Of a stretch of 14,456 nucleotides of DNA, positions 6,225-13,378 are shown piece by piece. The notes under the pieces were generated by a model. That model ran no database searches. It was not told the origin of the DNA and saw only the letters and a list, made by a program, of their open reading frames with translations. Numbering within the stretch: position 1 is the first letter of the stretch; every line of letters starts with the position of its first letter. Source of the stretch: Candidatus Altimarinota bacterium (GTDB lineage: Bacteria > Patescibacteriota > Gracilibacteria > UM-FILTER-43-11); assembly GCA_029934675.1 (NCBI GenBank), contig JAOZLT010000010.1, forward strand, positions 1-14,456, written 5' to 3'. Made by a program: the position numbers and the translations under genes.

Positions 6225-6746
6225 ATGACAATATCCAAATCTTTACAACAAAAATTAGATAAATACGTTCCTAAGCGAGAGCAGAATGCTTTTGTAGAGC
6301 TTGCAATAACAAAAGAATTACATAAGCTGGAAGCTATGAATGCTGAAATGGTTGAACTTTTTGTGGATGGTGGCTCTCGAGGAAATCCTGGACCTGCAGG
6401 TGGTGGCTTTGTAGTGTTTAAGGGTGTTGAGAAAGTTCTTGAAGGTTCTGAATTCTATGGCGAAAAAACTAATAACCAATCTGAGTATCTTGCGCTTCGA
6501 ACTGCCTTACGTGAAACCTTTAATCGTTTTCCTGATTTTGGCATTCAGTGCTTTATGGATAGCCAGTTAGTTGTTGAACAGATGAAAGGGAATTACAAAG
6601 TTAAAAATGTACATTTAAAACAATTATTCACCGAAGTAAGCCGTATATCCACCCAATTCAAATCTTTTACTATCGAACATATCAGAAGAGAGCAAAACGA
6701 GCTTGCAGATGCATTGGCAAATAAAGCAATGGATCGAAAGCACTAG
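6225..6746 (+). CDS. RNase HI family protein with a ribbon-helix-helix-like N-terminus
   Basis: RNase HI cuts the RNA strand of RNA-DNA hybrids, removing R-loops and primers. The domain spans about residues 43-170 of 173. The catalytic set is complete: D48 (LFVDGGSRGNPGP), E87 (NNQSEY), D112 (FMDSQLV) and D162 (NELADALAN). The first 40 residues, TISKSLQQKLDKYVPKREQN followed by AFVELAITKEL, look like a ribbon-helix-helix DNA-binding unit (strand, helix, short turn, helix). This differs from the hybrid-binding domain found at the N-terminus of some RNases H. ATG 6225 was chosen because this N-terminal unit begins right there; an internal start would lose it. No Shine-Dalgarno is visible. The TAG stop shares CTAG with the convergent gene. 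Members of this family without the N-terminal unit are often annotated as reverse-transcriptase-like proteins. Confidence 0.85.
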   Translation: MTISKSLQQKLDKYVPKREQNAFVELAITKELHKLEAMNAEMVELFVDGGSRGNPGPAGGGFVVFKGVEKVLEGSEFYGEKTNNQSEYLALRTALRETFNRFPDFGIQCFMDSQLVVEQMKGNYKVKNVHLKQLFTEVSRISTQFKSFTIEHIRREQNELADALANKAMDRKH

Positions 6747-7036
6747 AATCTCCCAAAACCTGTTTCGACATACCTTTTATCTCCACGACTTCTCATATAT
6801 TGTTGTACCTCTTCATGAATTAATGGAAAGGATTTTTCCATATATACCCCGCTACTATCTGCTTTAAGCCTACCACCACCTATATATATCTGCCCACTAT
6901 CAACAACTTCTTCAATAGTCTGGCCATTTAATAATAGTAATATCTGACGCCGACAGTCTCTTGCTTCATTTTCAACTTCTACCCAAAACCCTTCACCATT
7001 CTTTGCCCCTTCCCATTTAACTTCATATATTTCCAT
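6743..7036 (-). CDS. Hypothetical protein, about 97 residues, convergent with the RNase H gene
   Basis: No family is recognised. The protein is mixed and soluble, with no membrane segment or signal peptide. It starts MEIYEVKWEGAKNGEGFWVE, has a central hydrophobic helix (RRQILLLLNG) and ends with MRSRGDKRYVETGFGRF. ATG at 7036 is preferred; a TTG at 7042 in the same frame would add two residues. A good promoter (7065-7092) lies just upstream, which supports expression. The stop TAG (6743-6745) overlaps the RNase H gene stop within the palindrome CTAG, so the two convergent genes share it. A 6-bp inverted repeat (6734-6739/6763-6768) straddles the junction. Confidence 0.6.
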   Translation of the reverse strand: MEIYEVKWEGAKNGEGFWVEVENEARDCRRQILLLLNGQTIEEVVDSGQIYIGGGRLKADSSGVYMEKSFPLIHEEVQQYMRSRGDKRYVETGFGRF

Positions 7037-7064
7037 AATCAAATAGCTTTAATAATTAGAGAAC

Positions 7065-7092
7065 ATATTAGTGTGTTTTTTTGATTTGTCAA
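7065..7092 (-). promoter_or_regulatory. Promoter of the hypothetical gene
   Basis: On the minus strand TTGACA (7092-7087), a 16-base gap and TAATAT (7070-7065) form a strong sigma70-type promoter. Transcription would begin roughly 20 bases before the ATG at 7036. Confidence 0.6.
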
Positions 7093-7150
7093 AAACATAA
7101 GCATCATCTCAACTGAAATAACTCTTAATTTTTGACTTACCTATCTGGTG

Positions 7151-7193
7151 AAGAAATCCTTAACTTTCGATTAGAAAAATTTAAGAATTTCTT
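7151..7193. repeat. Inverted repeat over the thioredoxin stop codon
   Basis: Bases 7151-7163 match the reverse complement of 7181-7193 at 12 of 13. One arm covers the last codons and the stop (7181-7183) of the thioredoxin gene. No T-tract follows on the minus strand. The layout is like the one over the htpX stop. Confidence 0.55.
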
Positions 7194-7504
7194 TTGATAA
7201 TTTCCATCAAAGTGTTTTTGTCATGCACACCTACCATCTCTTCAACAACTTGTCCGTTTTTGAATATCTTTAATGCAGGGATGCTCATAATGCCGTATTG
7301 ACTAGCAATATCGGTATTATCGTCTACGTTAATTTTACATACCTTCGCCTTATCACCTACCTCATCTGATAATTCATTAACAATTGGTCCTTGTGCTAGA
7401 CATGGCCCACACCAAGGTGCCCAAAAATCTACCAATACAGGAATATCTTTAACATCTAAAACATCTGCTTGAAATGTATCTGATTTTGTCTCTACTACTG
7501 CCAT
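7181..7504 (-). CDS. trxA: Thioredoxin
   Basis: A cytoplasmic dithiol-disulfide oxidoreductase that keeps protein cysteines reduced. The 107 residues are the normal length. The active site WAPWCGPC places the redox pair at C32 and C35, and the cis-proline is P76 in GIMSIPALKIF. There is no signal peptide, so it is the cytosolic form. A third cysteine, C56 (KAKVCKINVD), lies in the central strand. ATG 7504 is the first start of the frame. It has its own promoter (7541-7569, minus strand) and appears monocistronic. A thioredoxin reductase is not in this window. Confidence 0.96.
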   Translation of the reverse strand: MAVVETKSDTFQADVLDVKDIPVLVDFWAPWCGPCLAQGPIVNELSDEVGDKAKVCKINVDDNTDIASQYGIMSIPALKIFKNGQVVEEMVGVHDKNTLMEIIKRNS

Positions 7505-7540
7505 AGTAATTTTGTTTAATTAATTAAAAACTGTACAGAG

Positions 7541-7570
7541 ATTTTATCACTTGAATTCTTTTTTTTCAAG
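7541..7570 (-). promoter_or_regulatory. Thioredoxin promoter with inverted repeat in the spacer
   Basis: TTGAAA (7569-7564), a 17-base gap and TAAAAT (7546-7541) form a good sigma70 promoter on the minus strand. The palindromic half-sites CTTGAA (7550-7555) and TTCAAG (7565-7570) lie in the gap and over the -35, a possible operator. Confidence 0.55.
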
Positions 7571-7691
7571 TTACGAAATGTTTTAAATGTGATATAAGGT
7601 TATAATTATGTATGATAAAGATGTAGTATGTCCGACAGAGACGAGTTACAACACAGCAACGTCCGGTATAACTTTACTTTTGAAACTACCT

Positions 7692-7701
7692 AGTATATAC
7701 T
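7692..7701. promoter_or_regulatory. Perfect 10-bp palindrome upstream of relB (possible autoregulatory operator)
   Basis: AGTATATACT lies 33 bases before the antitoxin ATG. RelB-type antitoxins repress their own operon by binding short palindromes. A TATAAT-like box at 7601-7606 might be the -10, but no matching -35 is clear. Confidence 0.3.
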
Positions 7702-7734
7702 TTGGTTGCAAAATAATTATTAACCAATTATTAA

Positions 7735-8025
7735 ATGTCTACCACTGTCATGAGTCTAAAAACCGACAAGGAAATAAAAGAAAAAGCTCAAAAGCTTGCA
7801 AAAAAAATGGGGTTTCCATTAGGAACGCTTATCAATGCTTTTTTACGCCAGTTCATAAGGGATAAGGCTGTAAATTTCAGCATGGAGCCTATTATCCCCA
7901 TGAGTAAGGCGCTGGAGAAAGAATTGGGCAGAATAGAAAAGGATATCAAGAAAGGTAAAAATATATCTCCTGCTTTTAGCAATGCTGACAATGCTATTGA
8001 TTATCTTGATAATGCTAAAGTTTAA
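7735..8025 (+). CDS. relB: RelB/DinJ-family antitoxin
   Basis: The antitoxin of a type II toxin-antitoxin pair: it would bind and neutralise the toxin encoded next and repress the operon. The 96-residue protein starts with a ribbon-helix-helix unit (about 6-50: MSLKTDKEIKEKAQKLAKKM, then GFPLGTLINAFLRQFI), which is the RelB/DinJ pattern. A charged C-terminal tail follows (about 55-96), the part expected to wrap the toxin. The stop TAA (8023-8025) overlaps the toxin ATG by one base, so the two are translationally coupled. No Shine-Dalgarno is visible before ATG 7735. The 230-base spacer upstream has no other credible gene. Confidence 0.85.
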   Translation: MSTTVMSLKTDKEIKEKAQKLAKKMGFPLGTLINAFLRQFIRDKAVNFSMEPIIPMSKALEKELGRIEKDIKKGKNISPAFSNADNAIDYLDNAKV

Positions 8026-8286
8026 TGCAATATCATTTACATAAAAGCTTTGTAAAAAGTTACAGAAAACTGCCAGTAAAATTAAAGAAAATAGTCAAAG
8101 AAAAACTGATTTTATTTTGCAATAATCCATTTTTGCAGGAATTAAATAATCATGCACTTACTGGTAAATATCAAGAGTACAGGGAGTATTAATATAACTG
8201 GTGATTACCGTGCTGTTTATAAGGAAATCGGGAAACAGGAGGTTATTTTTGTGATACTAGAATCGCATTCTCATTTATATGATTAA
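8025..8286 (+). pseudogene. RelE/YafQ-family toxin gene with a one-base frameshift
   Basis: Such toxins cleave mRNA in the ribosomal A site. The ATG overlaps the antitoxin stop. The first frame gives MQYHLHKSFVKSYRKLPVKL through ALTGKYQEYR and then stops at TAA 8190-8192. Skipping one G of the GGG at 8182-8184 moves into the frame SINITGDYRAVYKEIGKQEV through ESHSHLYD, ending at TAA 8284-8286. Together these give a complete toxin of about 86 residues, with the expected Y-R-x-I-x-G-D-Y-R-A-V-Y strand and the C-terminal His-Ser-His-x-x-Tyr. The frameshift may be a real inactivating mutation, a sequencing or assembly error, or, less likely, a +1 recoding site at AGG-G. The 3' half shows no other damage. 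Confidence 0.82.
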
Positions 8287-8424
8287 ATGCTGACCTGAGT
8301 AAAAATGCTAAAATTTTTGTTTAGATTGAGTTTCGATAAAAATACGACGAACAAGGCTTCATTAACGTTGTACTCTTCGACAAACTCATGACAATATTTT
8401 AACCTCAATTTCGATCCGAATACC

Positions 8425-8455
8425 AAAAACCCCTCCAGATTATGAAGGGGTTTTT
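8425..8455. terminator. Bidirectional intrinsic terminator between relE and the HU gene
   Basis: AAAAACCCCT (8425-8434) and AGGGGTTTTT (8446-8455) form a perfect 10-bp stem with an 11-base loop; the A/T ends give a U-tract on either strand. It lies 30 bases past the HU stop and would also stop read-through from the toxin side. The stretch 8287-8424 holds only a weak 7-bp inverted repeat (8327-8333/8382-8388). Confidence 0.85.
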
Positions 8456-8484
8456 AAGATTAAAATAATCAGACGCTTATCCAA

Positions 8485-8760
8485 TTAGCGAACAGCATCT
8501 TTAAGGCTTTTACCAGCTTTAAATGCAGGAATGTTCATAGCTGGAATTTTGATTTTCTGAGATGGGTTGCGTGGGTTAACACCAGTACGAGCAGCACGTT
8601 TGCTGATACGGAAAGTTCCGAAACCAGTAATGGTTACATTTTTTCCTTTTTTAAGTTCTTTTGTTATTGAGCTTAAGATTGCATCTAAAGATACATTAGC
8701 AGTTTTTTTAGTAACTCCTGCTGCAGCTGCGATAGCTGTAACTAAATCTTGCTTAGTCAT
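8485..8760 (-). CDS. hup: HU-family histone-like DNA-binding protein
   Basis: HU dimers bend and compact DNA and support replication and recombination. The 91-residue protein has the full family pattern: an N-terminal helical dimer unit (MTKQDLVTAIAAAAGVTKKT), then GFGTFRISKRAARTGVNPRN with the DNA-gripping beta-arm and its tip proline, and the C-terminal IPAFKAGKSLKDAV. No family feature is missing; it could be IHF-like, but the arm and length fit generic HU. ATG 8760 has no Shine-Dalgarno. A strong promoter at 8828-8856 gives a leader of about 60 bases containing a CTTCGC/GCGAAG hairpin, and an intrinsic terminator follows the gene. It is divergent from topA. Confidence 0.95.
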   Translation of the reverse strand: MTKQDLVTAIAAAAGVTKKTANVSLDAILSSITKELKKGKNVTITGFGTFRISKRAARTGVNPRNPSQKIKIPAMNIPAFKAGKSLKDAVR

Positions 8761-8791
8761 AATTAAATAATTTAAGAATTAAAACGTGCTA

Positions 8792-8816
8792 CTTCGCTAT
8801 TAATTTGATGGCGAAG
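8792..8816 (-). promoter_or_regulatory. Hairpin in the HU mRNA leader
   Basis: CTTCGC (8792-8797) and GCGAAG (8811-8816) form a 6-bp stem with a 13-base loop near the 5' end of the predicted HU transcript. It may stabilise the mRNA. Confidence 0.4.
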
Positions 8817-8827
8817 ACGCAAAAGTT

Positions 8828-8856
8828 AGTATAGTCAGCAAAAAAATAGCTGACAA
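8828..8856 (-). promoter_or_regulatory. HU promoter with operator-like inverted repeat
   Basis: TTGTCA (8856-8851), exactly 17 bases and TATACT (8833-8828) form a near-consensus sigma70 promoter. The spacer is bounded by GTCAGC (8834-8839) and GCTGAC (8849-8854), an inverted repeat separated by 9 bases that sits between and over the promoter boxes, as a repressor site would. Confidence 0.7.
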
Positions 8857-9173
8857 GGGTTTTTTGTCTATTTCAAGCGAAAAAGTCGACTGTCGAAATT
8901 TTGTATTCATATTTTTGCAAGTACTTAAGCCATTTTTTAATGATTTGACGAAAAAACGTTTTTACTAGTAAAGTAATTTTTGGCTTAACCTAAACGAAAT
9001 AATGATGCAACAGCTCAAGATGTAGGGGTGTAGAATGTAGGAAATAGCTTTTGCTTTTAAAGCTTTGACACTTTGGATTTTTGGAAAGTTATTTTGTTCT
9101 TTAATTAAGAAAAAGTTTTACATTTTAAATATTTAATGTATTTTTCATATCGATATTTGCTAATTAATAGTAT

Positions 9174-11402
9174 ATGAATCATGTAATAATTGTAGAATCT
9201 CCTGCAAAGGCTCGAACATTAAAGAAATTTTTAGGTGCCAAGTACAATGTAAAGGCATCCATGGGGCATATACGCGACCTTCCAAAAAAAGAGCTCGGGA
9301 TAGATGTGGAAAATAATTTTAAACCAAAGTATGAAATCAGTCCTGATAAGAAAAAAATAGTTAAGGAGCTTAAAGAGCTTGTCCATAAATACAAAGATAC
9401 TATGGTCTGGCTCGCAGCTGATGAAGATCGAGAAGGAGAGAGTATTGCATGGCATTTAGTTCACGCATTAGGTTTAGATAAAGATCAATATAAACGTATT
9501 GCTTTTCATGAAATCACCAAACCGGCAATTCTGAATGCTTTGGAGAACCCACGTAATATTGATTTTCATTTAGTACATGCACAACAGGCTCGTAGAGTAT
9601 TGGATCGTCTGGTTGGTTATAAGCTTTCCCCATTACTTTGGACGAAGATTCGAGCCGGTTTAAGCGCTGGGCGTGTTCAGAGCGTTGCAGTCAGGCTGAT
9701 TGTGGAACGTGAGCGGGAAATTGAAAAATTTAAGCCTGAGGAATATTGGAATATAGATGTAGATCTTAAAGCAAAGAAAGGTGAGTTTAATGCTGATTTA
9801 GCTAAAATCAAAGGTAAAAAAGCTGAAGTTAATAATAAAAAGGATGCTGATAAGATTTTAAAGGATTTAAATAAAGCTGATTATACAGTTACGGATATTG
9901 TGAAGAAAGAATCAAAACGCCAGCCCTCTCCACCATTTATTACCAGTACGCTTCAGCAGGAGGCATCTCGTAAACTTGGCTTTTCTGTAAAACAAACAAT
10001 GGTTATAGCTCAGCAGTTGTATGAAGGTGTTTCTCATGGTAAAGAGCATACTGGTTTGATTACTTATATGCGTACAGACTCTTTTAATCTTTCTAATGTA
10101 TTTCTTAAAGATGTGCCTAAAGTAATTAAAAAAATATATGGTGAAGAGTATGCGTTAGGAACTCCAAGAATATTTACTAAAAAAACTAAAGGCGCACAGG
10201 AAGCACATGAAGCAATACGTCCAACTGAATCTAGTAAAACACCTACTGATTTAAAATCTCATTTGGACCCATCTCAGTATAAGTTATATAAGTTGATTTG
10301 GGAGAGAGCTATTGCTTCTCAAATGCCAACTGCGATATTGGATGTAACTACGGTAACGGTTAAAACTGATAATGATTATACTCTTATTACAAAAGGTCAA
10401 GTTATTAAATTCCCAGGATTTATGAAAGCTTATGTTGAGGGATTAGATAATCCTGATGAAGCTCTTCAGAATAAAGAACGTATTTTGCCTAACATAGAAA
10501 AAGGTGAAAATTGCAAACTGAAAAAGGTTAATTCTGAACAGAAATTTACCCAGCCTCCCGCACGATATACAGAGGCAACGCTTGTGAAAAAATTAGAATC
10601 TGAAGGTATTGGTAGACCATCCACATATGCTCCAACTATTTCCACAATAACCAACAGGGGATATATTGAAAAAAAACAGGATAAGAAACTTTATCCACTT
10701 GAAATCGGGTGTATTGTGAATGATTTTTTAGTTGAGCATTTTTCCGATATTGTCGATTATAATTTTACTGCTGATATGGAGGAAAAGCTTGATGATATTG
10801 CCGAAGGAAAAGTTAAATGGGAACCTGTTATAGAAGAATTTTACACACCATTTGCAAAATTACTGGAAGAAAAGAAGAAGAGTATTAAGAAGGGTGATAT
10901 TATTCATGAGAAAACCGATGAAATATGTGATATTTGTGGCGCGCCAATGCAGGTCAAGCTTGGCAAAAACGGAAAATTCCTTAGTTGTTCAAAATATCCT
11001 GAGTGCAAAAATGCTAAACCTATGAAGGAAGATCGTGAAAAAGAGGAAAAACTTCAAAAGAAATTTAAAGATGAAAAATGTGATAAATGTGGTTCACCTA
11101 TGATTATTAAAACTGGGCGTTTTGGAGATTTCTTGGCTTGTAGTGGGTATCCAAAATGCAAATCAACCAGGCCATTAACTCATTCGCTAAATATAAACTG
11201 TCCAAAGTGTGGTGCAAAACTTGTTGAAAAACGCACAAAAAAAGGTAAGGTATTTTATGGTTGCAGTAATTATCCTAAATGTGATTTTGCAACTTGGGGT
11301 AAGCCTTTAGAAGATCCATGTCCTGTTTGCAAAGGACTGCAAGTGCAAGAAAAAAAGAATCTGATTAAGTGTCAGAAATGCGGGAAAGAGACGGAAATTT
11401 AA
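9174..11402 (+). CDS. topA: DNA topoisomerase I (type IA) with four C-terminal zinc ribbons
   Basis: TopA relaxes negative supercoils by nicking one strand through a tyrosine link. The 742-residue protein has the TOPRIM domain at about 1-125, with E8 (IIVESPAKA) and the D83-E84-D85 acidic triad (AADEDREGES). The catalytic tyrosine is Y298 in GLITYMRTDS, and the SAGRVQSVAVRLIVERE motif is at 164-181. GRPSTYAPTI (480-489) completes the core. The tail has four Cys4 zinc ribbons: C585/588/605/611, C636/639/656/662, C676/679/697/703 and C716/719/733/736. Length and order are normal for bacterial TopA. The ATG at 9174 directly precedes the canonical N-terminus, with no Shine-Dalgarno. The 3' end overlaps a terminator-like hairpin (11372-11415). 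Confidence 0.97.
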   Translation: MNHVIIVESPAKARTLKKFLGAKYNVKASMGHIRDLPKKELGIDVENNFKPKYEISPDKKKIVKELKELVHKYKDTMVWLAADEDREGESIAWHLVHALGLDKDQYKRIAFHEITKPAILNALENPRNIDFHLVHAQQARRVLDRLVGYKLSPLLWTKIRAGLSAGRVQSVAVRLIVEREREIEKFKPEEYWNIDVDLKAKKGEFNADLAKIKGKKAEVNNKKDADKILKDLNKADYTVTDIVKKESKRQPSPPFITSTLQQEASRKLGFSVKQTMVIAQQLYEGVSHGKEHTGLITYMRTDSFNLSNVFLKDVPKVIKKIYGEEYALGTPRIFTKKTKGAQEAHEAIRPTESSKTPTDLKSHLDPSQYKLYKLIWERAIASQMPTAILDVTTVTVKTDNDYTLITKGQVIKFPGFMKAYVEGLDNPDEALQNKERILPNIEKGENCKLKKVNSEQKFTQPPARYTEATLVKKLESEGIGRPSTYAPTISTITNRGYIEKKQDKKLYPLEIGCIVNDFLVEHFSDIVDYNFTADMEEKLDDIAEGKVKWEPVIEEFYTPFAKLLEEKKKSIKKGDIIHEKTDEICDICGAPMQVKLGKNGKFLSCSKYPECKNAKPMKEDREKEEKLQKKFKDEKCDKCGSPMIIKTGRFGDFLACSGYPKCKSTRPLTHSLNINCPKCGAKLVEKRTKKGKVFYGCSNYPKCDFATWGKPLEDPCPVCKGLQVQEKKNLIKCQKCGKETEI

Positions 11403-11440
11403 TTCGCATTTCTGATTTTATTTTTCAATTTTTATTTTTT
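11372..11440 (+). terminator. Intrinsic terminator overlapping the topA stop
   Basis: TCAGAAATGCG (11372-11382) pairs perfectly with CGCATTTCTGA (11405-11415), leaving a 22-base loop that contains the topA stop codon (11400-11402). A T-rich run follows (11416-11440). The stem begins inside the coding region, so topA transcripts would end within about 25 bases of the stop. Confidence 0.6.
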
Positions 11441-11466
11441 CAATTTAGTTGTAAAATGAGTTGCAA

Positions 11467-11472
11467 TATAAT
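11467..11472 (+). promoter_or_regulatory. Consensus -10 box immediately before the DUF3352-like gene
   Basis: TATAAT ends 8 bases before the ATG at 11481. With normal spacing, transcription would begin at or one to two bases before the ATG, giving a leaderless or nearly leaderless mRNA. The -35 region (TTTAGT at 11444-11449) is poor. Confidence 0.45.
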
Positions 11473-11480
11473 CTTTTGAA

Positions 11481-13196
11481 ATGAGTAAAAACATTCTGTT
11501 GAAAAAAATCTTGGAGAAAAAGAAGAAAAACACCACTATTTTAGACAAGGTTCTTTTTGTAATTCTTGCTCTTGGCTTTGCTATGATGCTCGCATTTTTT
11601 GCATACCTTTTATGGTTCACACTTACTAATCGAAGTGTTATATACTTCCTGCCAGCAGAAAAAACAGTTGCATATTTTGAACTGGAAGATATGTCTCTTC
11701 CCCCTAAATTCAGCCAAGAAAAATTATTTAATCTTGTTGGGGTAAGTACAATTTTAGATAAAGCATTTGGTTTGGATGTTAAAGAGTTGCAGGATCATTT
11801 TACTCAAGGTAGGCTTGGATTTTCTCTTGTTAAAGATGGTAATGATGAAAATAAATTACTTCTCTTTTTCCGTACCAGAAGCAAGAGTACAACCCTTAAA
11901 TATTTTGAAAATCTTGGTTTGAAAAATGAAGAATTATCTATTATTGGTGAGAAAAAGAATGTGATTTATTCTTATCCTCAAAGTCGGTCTTTTGCGTTTA
12001 GTTTTATTGGTTCTTATCTTTTTATATCAGAAGATTTAGATACCCTTAAGCTAGTTCAATCTGTACATCAAGGACTTGAGAATAGTTTGAATGAAGATCT
12101 CAATTATCAAAAATCTCTGGCTAATCTACCAAGACAGGTTTGGGGTCGAGGATACATCAATATTCAATCTCTAAACTTTGGTGGAGATAAAATGGTAAAT
12201 CAACTAATCAATCCACTAAAAAATTTACTTAATCACTTCGCGTTAACCATCCGAAAGCAACAAAACGGCTTCCATTTCAATACCATGCTTTCTATAAATC
12301 CAGAGCTTCTTTCTTTAAACAAAGGTTATACAGATTCGACACGTTTTACATATAGCCTTTCTGATTTTATTGGAGCTAAGAATTTATCTACTTATATCGG
12401 CGGATCAAACTTAAGTGATGAGTGGGAAAACACACTTGAAACCATAAGTCATTTAAATCCTGCTTACGGTATAATTTTGGAGGGTGTACTTAGGGCACAA
12501 CTATCTAAAATTTTTGGAGATAATGTAAGTTTAAGGAATGATATCTATCCTCTTTTTGATGGTGAGTATGCGTTTGTTCTTGAAAATCTGGCTGTAGCTA
12601 ATGAAGATGATAATAGTAAAAATAGTAATAAACTTGGTGTGAAATTAATATTAATGCATTCGGATATAAACTTTGCCAAAACTAAACTTGAAAAACTTTT
12701 TAACGGTTTTAAATTGCTATCCACGCAATTTGCACCAAAATTAAAAGTATTTGAATTGCCGGATGGAACTGAAAGCAAAGAACTTGTTGCAGATCCAACG
12801 AGAATGAAAGAGACAAAAGAGACTTATAATGATTATGAAATCAATTGTCTAAACATTACTGACTCTTTATATGGATTTTGCTACACCGTTACAAATAAAC
12901 TCATTGTTTTAAGTAATGACTCCAATTCTATTAAAGAAACTATTGACCTAAGTACTTCTCCTAAATTCGTGCTTTCACAATCTCAATCATTTAGACAAGC
13001 ACTTAATAATCTAAGTGCAGTTAGTGACGAGATTACTTATGTGTCATTAGATAATACAAATGTACTTCTGAAGAATAATAAATTTGGTTTAGGGCTTATA
13101 ACTAAAAACATACTTGGCTCTTTCGAAGCAATGACTTGGATAAAACATTATTTTAATGACGGAGTTTCAACAGAGGGATTTCTATTGTTGAAATGA
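11481..13196 (+). CDS. Membrane-anchored DUF3352-like protein of unknown function
   Basis: The 571-residue protein has a basic N-terminus rich in lysine (1-19), one membrane segment (about 22-47) and a large extracytoplasmic part, so it is an N-terminally anchored exterior protein. After the membrane come FLPAEKTVAYFELED and the pattern of two similar halves. The first half (about 98-230) has FTQGRLGFSLV, KLLLFF, FAFSFIGSYLFISED, YQKSLANLP and GYINIQSL. The second (about 349-525) has LFDGEYAFVLE, KLILM, YGFCYTVTNKLIVLSND, FRQALNNL and TYVSLDN. This paired layout is what I know of DUF3352 proteins; the assignment is from memory. No catalytic motif is evident. It stands alone between topA and groES. 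The TGA stop (13194-13196) confirms the standard code. No Shine-Dalgarno is visible. Confidence 0.65.
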   Translation: MSKNILLKKILEKKKKNTTILDKVLFVILALGFAMMLAFFAYLLWFTLTNRSVIYFLPAEKTVAYFELEDMSLPPKFSQEKLFNLVGVSTILDKAFGLDVKELQDHFTQGRLGFSLVKDGNDENKLLLFFRTRSKSTTLKYFENLGLKNEELSIIGEKKNVIYSYPQSRSFAFSFIGSYLFISEDLDTLKLVQSVHQGLENSLNEDLNYQKSLANLPRQVWGRGYINIQSLNFGGDKMVNQLINPLKNLLNHFALTIRKQQNGFHFNTMLSINPELLSLNKGYTDSTRFTYSLSDFIGAKNLSTYIGGSNLSDEWENTLETISHLNPAYGIILEGVLRAQLSKIFGDNVSLRNDIYPLFDGEYAFVLENLAVANEDDNSKNSNKLGVKLILMHSDINFAKTKLEKLFNGFKLLSTQFAPKLKVFELPDGTESKELVADPTRMKETKETYNDYEINCLNITDSLYGFCYTVTNKLIVLSNDSNSIKETIDLSTSPKFVLSQSQSFRQALNNLSAVSDEITYVSLDNTNVLLKNNKFGLGLITKNILGSFEAMTWIKHYFNDGVSTEGFLLLK

Positions 13197-13309
13197 TGAA
13201 TTTTTAATTTAGAATAACCAAAATAATATTTCTGATTTCTCATTTCTGATTTAATTTCTAACTCATAATTCATAATTGATAATTTATGTATCAGTTTAGA
13301 ATAACCATT

Positions 13310-13378
13310 CAACTAGTCTCATAGTCTACGACCAATTTCCACTCAATTAGCTTCATGGTCTACGACCAATTTCGATTC
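13310..13378. repeat. Two-copy tandem repeat, period 34 bp
   Basis: Copies at 13310-13344 and 13344-13378 agree at 29 of 35 positions, with an identical core GTCTACGACCAATTTC. The ACCAATTTC segment also occurs in the interleaved repeat near 2157. Confidence 0.7.

Larger units (their letters stand above)
8761..9173. other. 413-bp divergent spacer between the HU gene and topA
   Basis: No gene is seen here. The left part holds the HU leader and promoter. The middle has two perfect 12-bp palindromes that share three bases: AAAAACGTTTTT (8952-8963) and TTTACTAGTAAA (8961-8972). A possible topA-directed pair TTGACG (8945-8950) and TAAAGT (8969-8974), 18 bases apart, brackets them. A second candidate is TTGACA (9065-9070) with TTATTT (9089-9094). 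Neither is strong. Confidence 0.5.

Noticed and set aside
7550..7570. Intrinsic terminator between trxA and relB
   Set aside because: The 6-bp AT-rich repeat has no G/C stem and coincides with the trxA promoter, which explains it better.
7608..7865. Small open frame overlapping the start of relB
   Set aside because: It runs in another frame through the antitoxin coding sequence and has no recognisable features.
1161..13196. Alternative code with TGA as glycine (as in Gracilibacteria and Absconditabacteria)
   Set aside because: TGA ends htpX and the DUF3352-like gene at their natural ends and no in-frame TGA needs reading through elsewhere.
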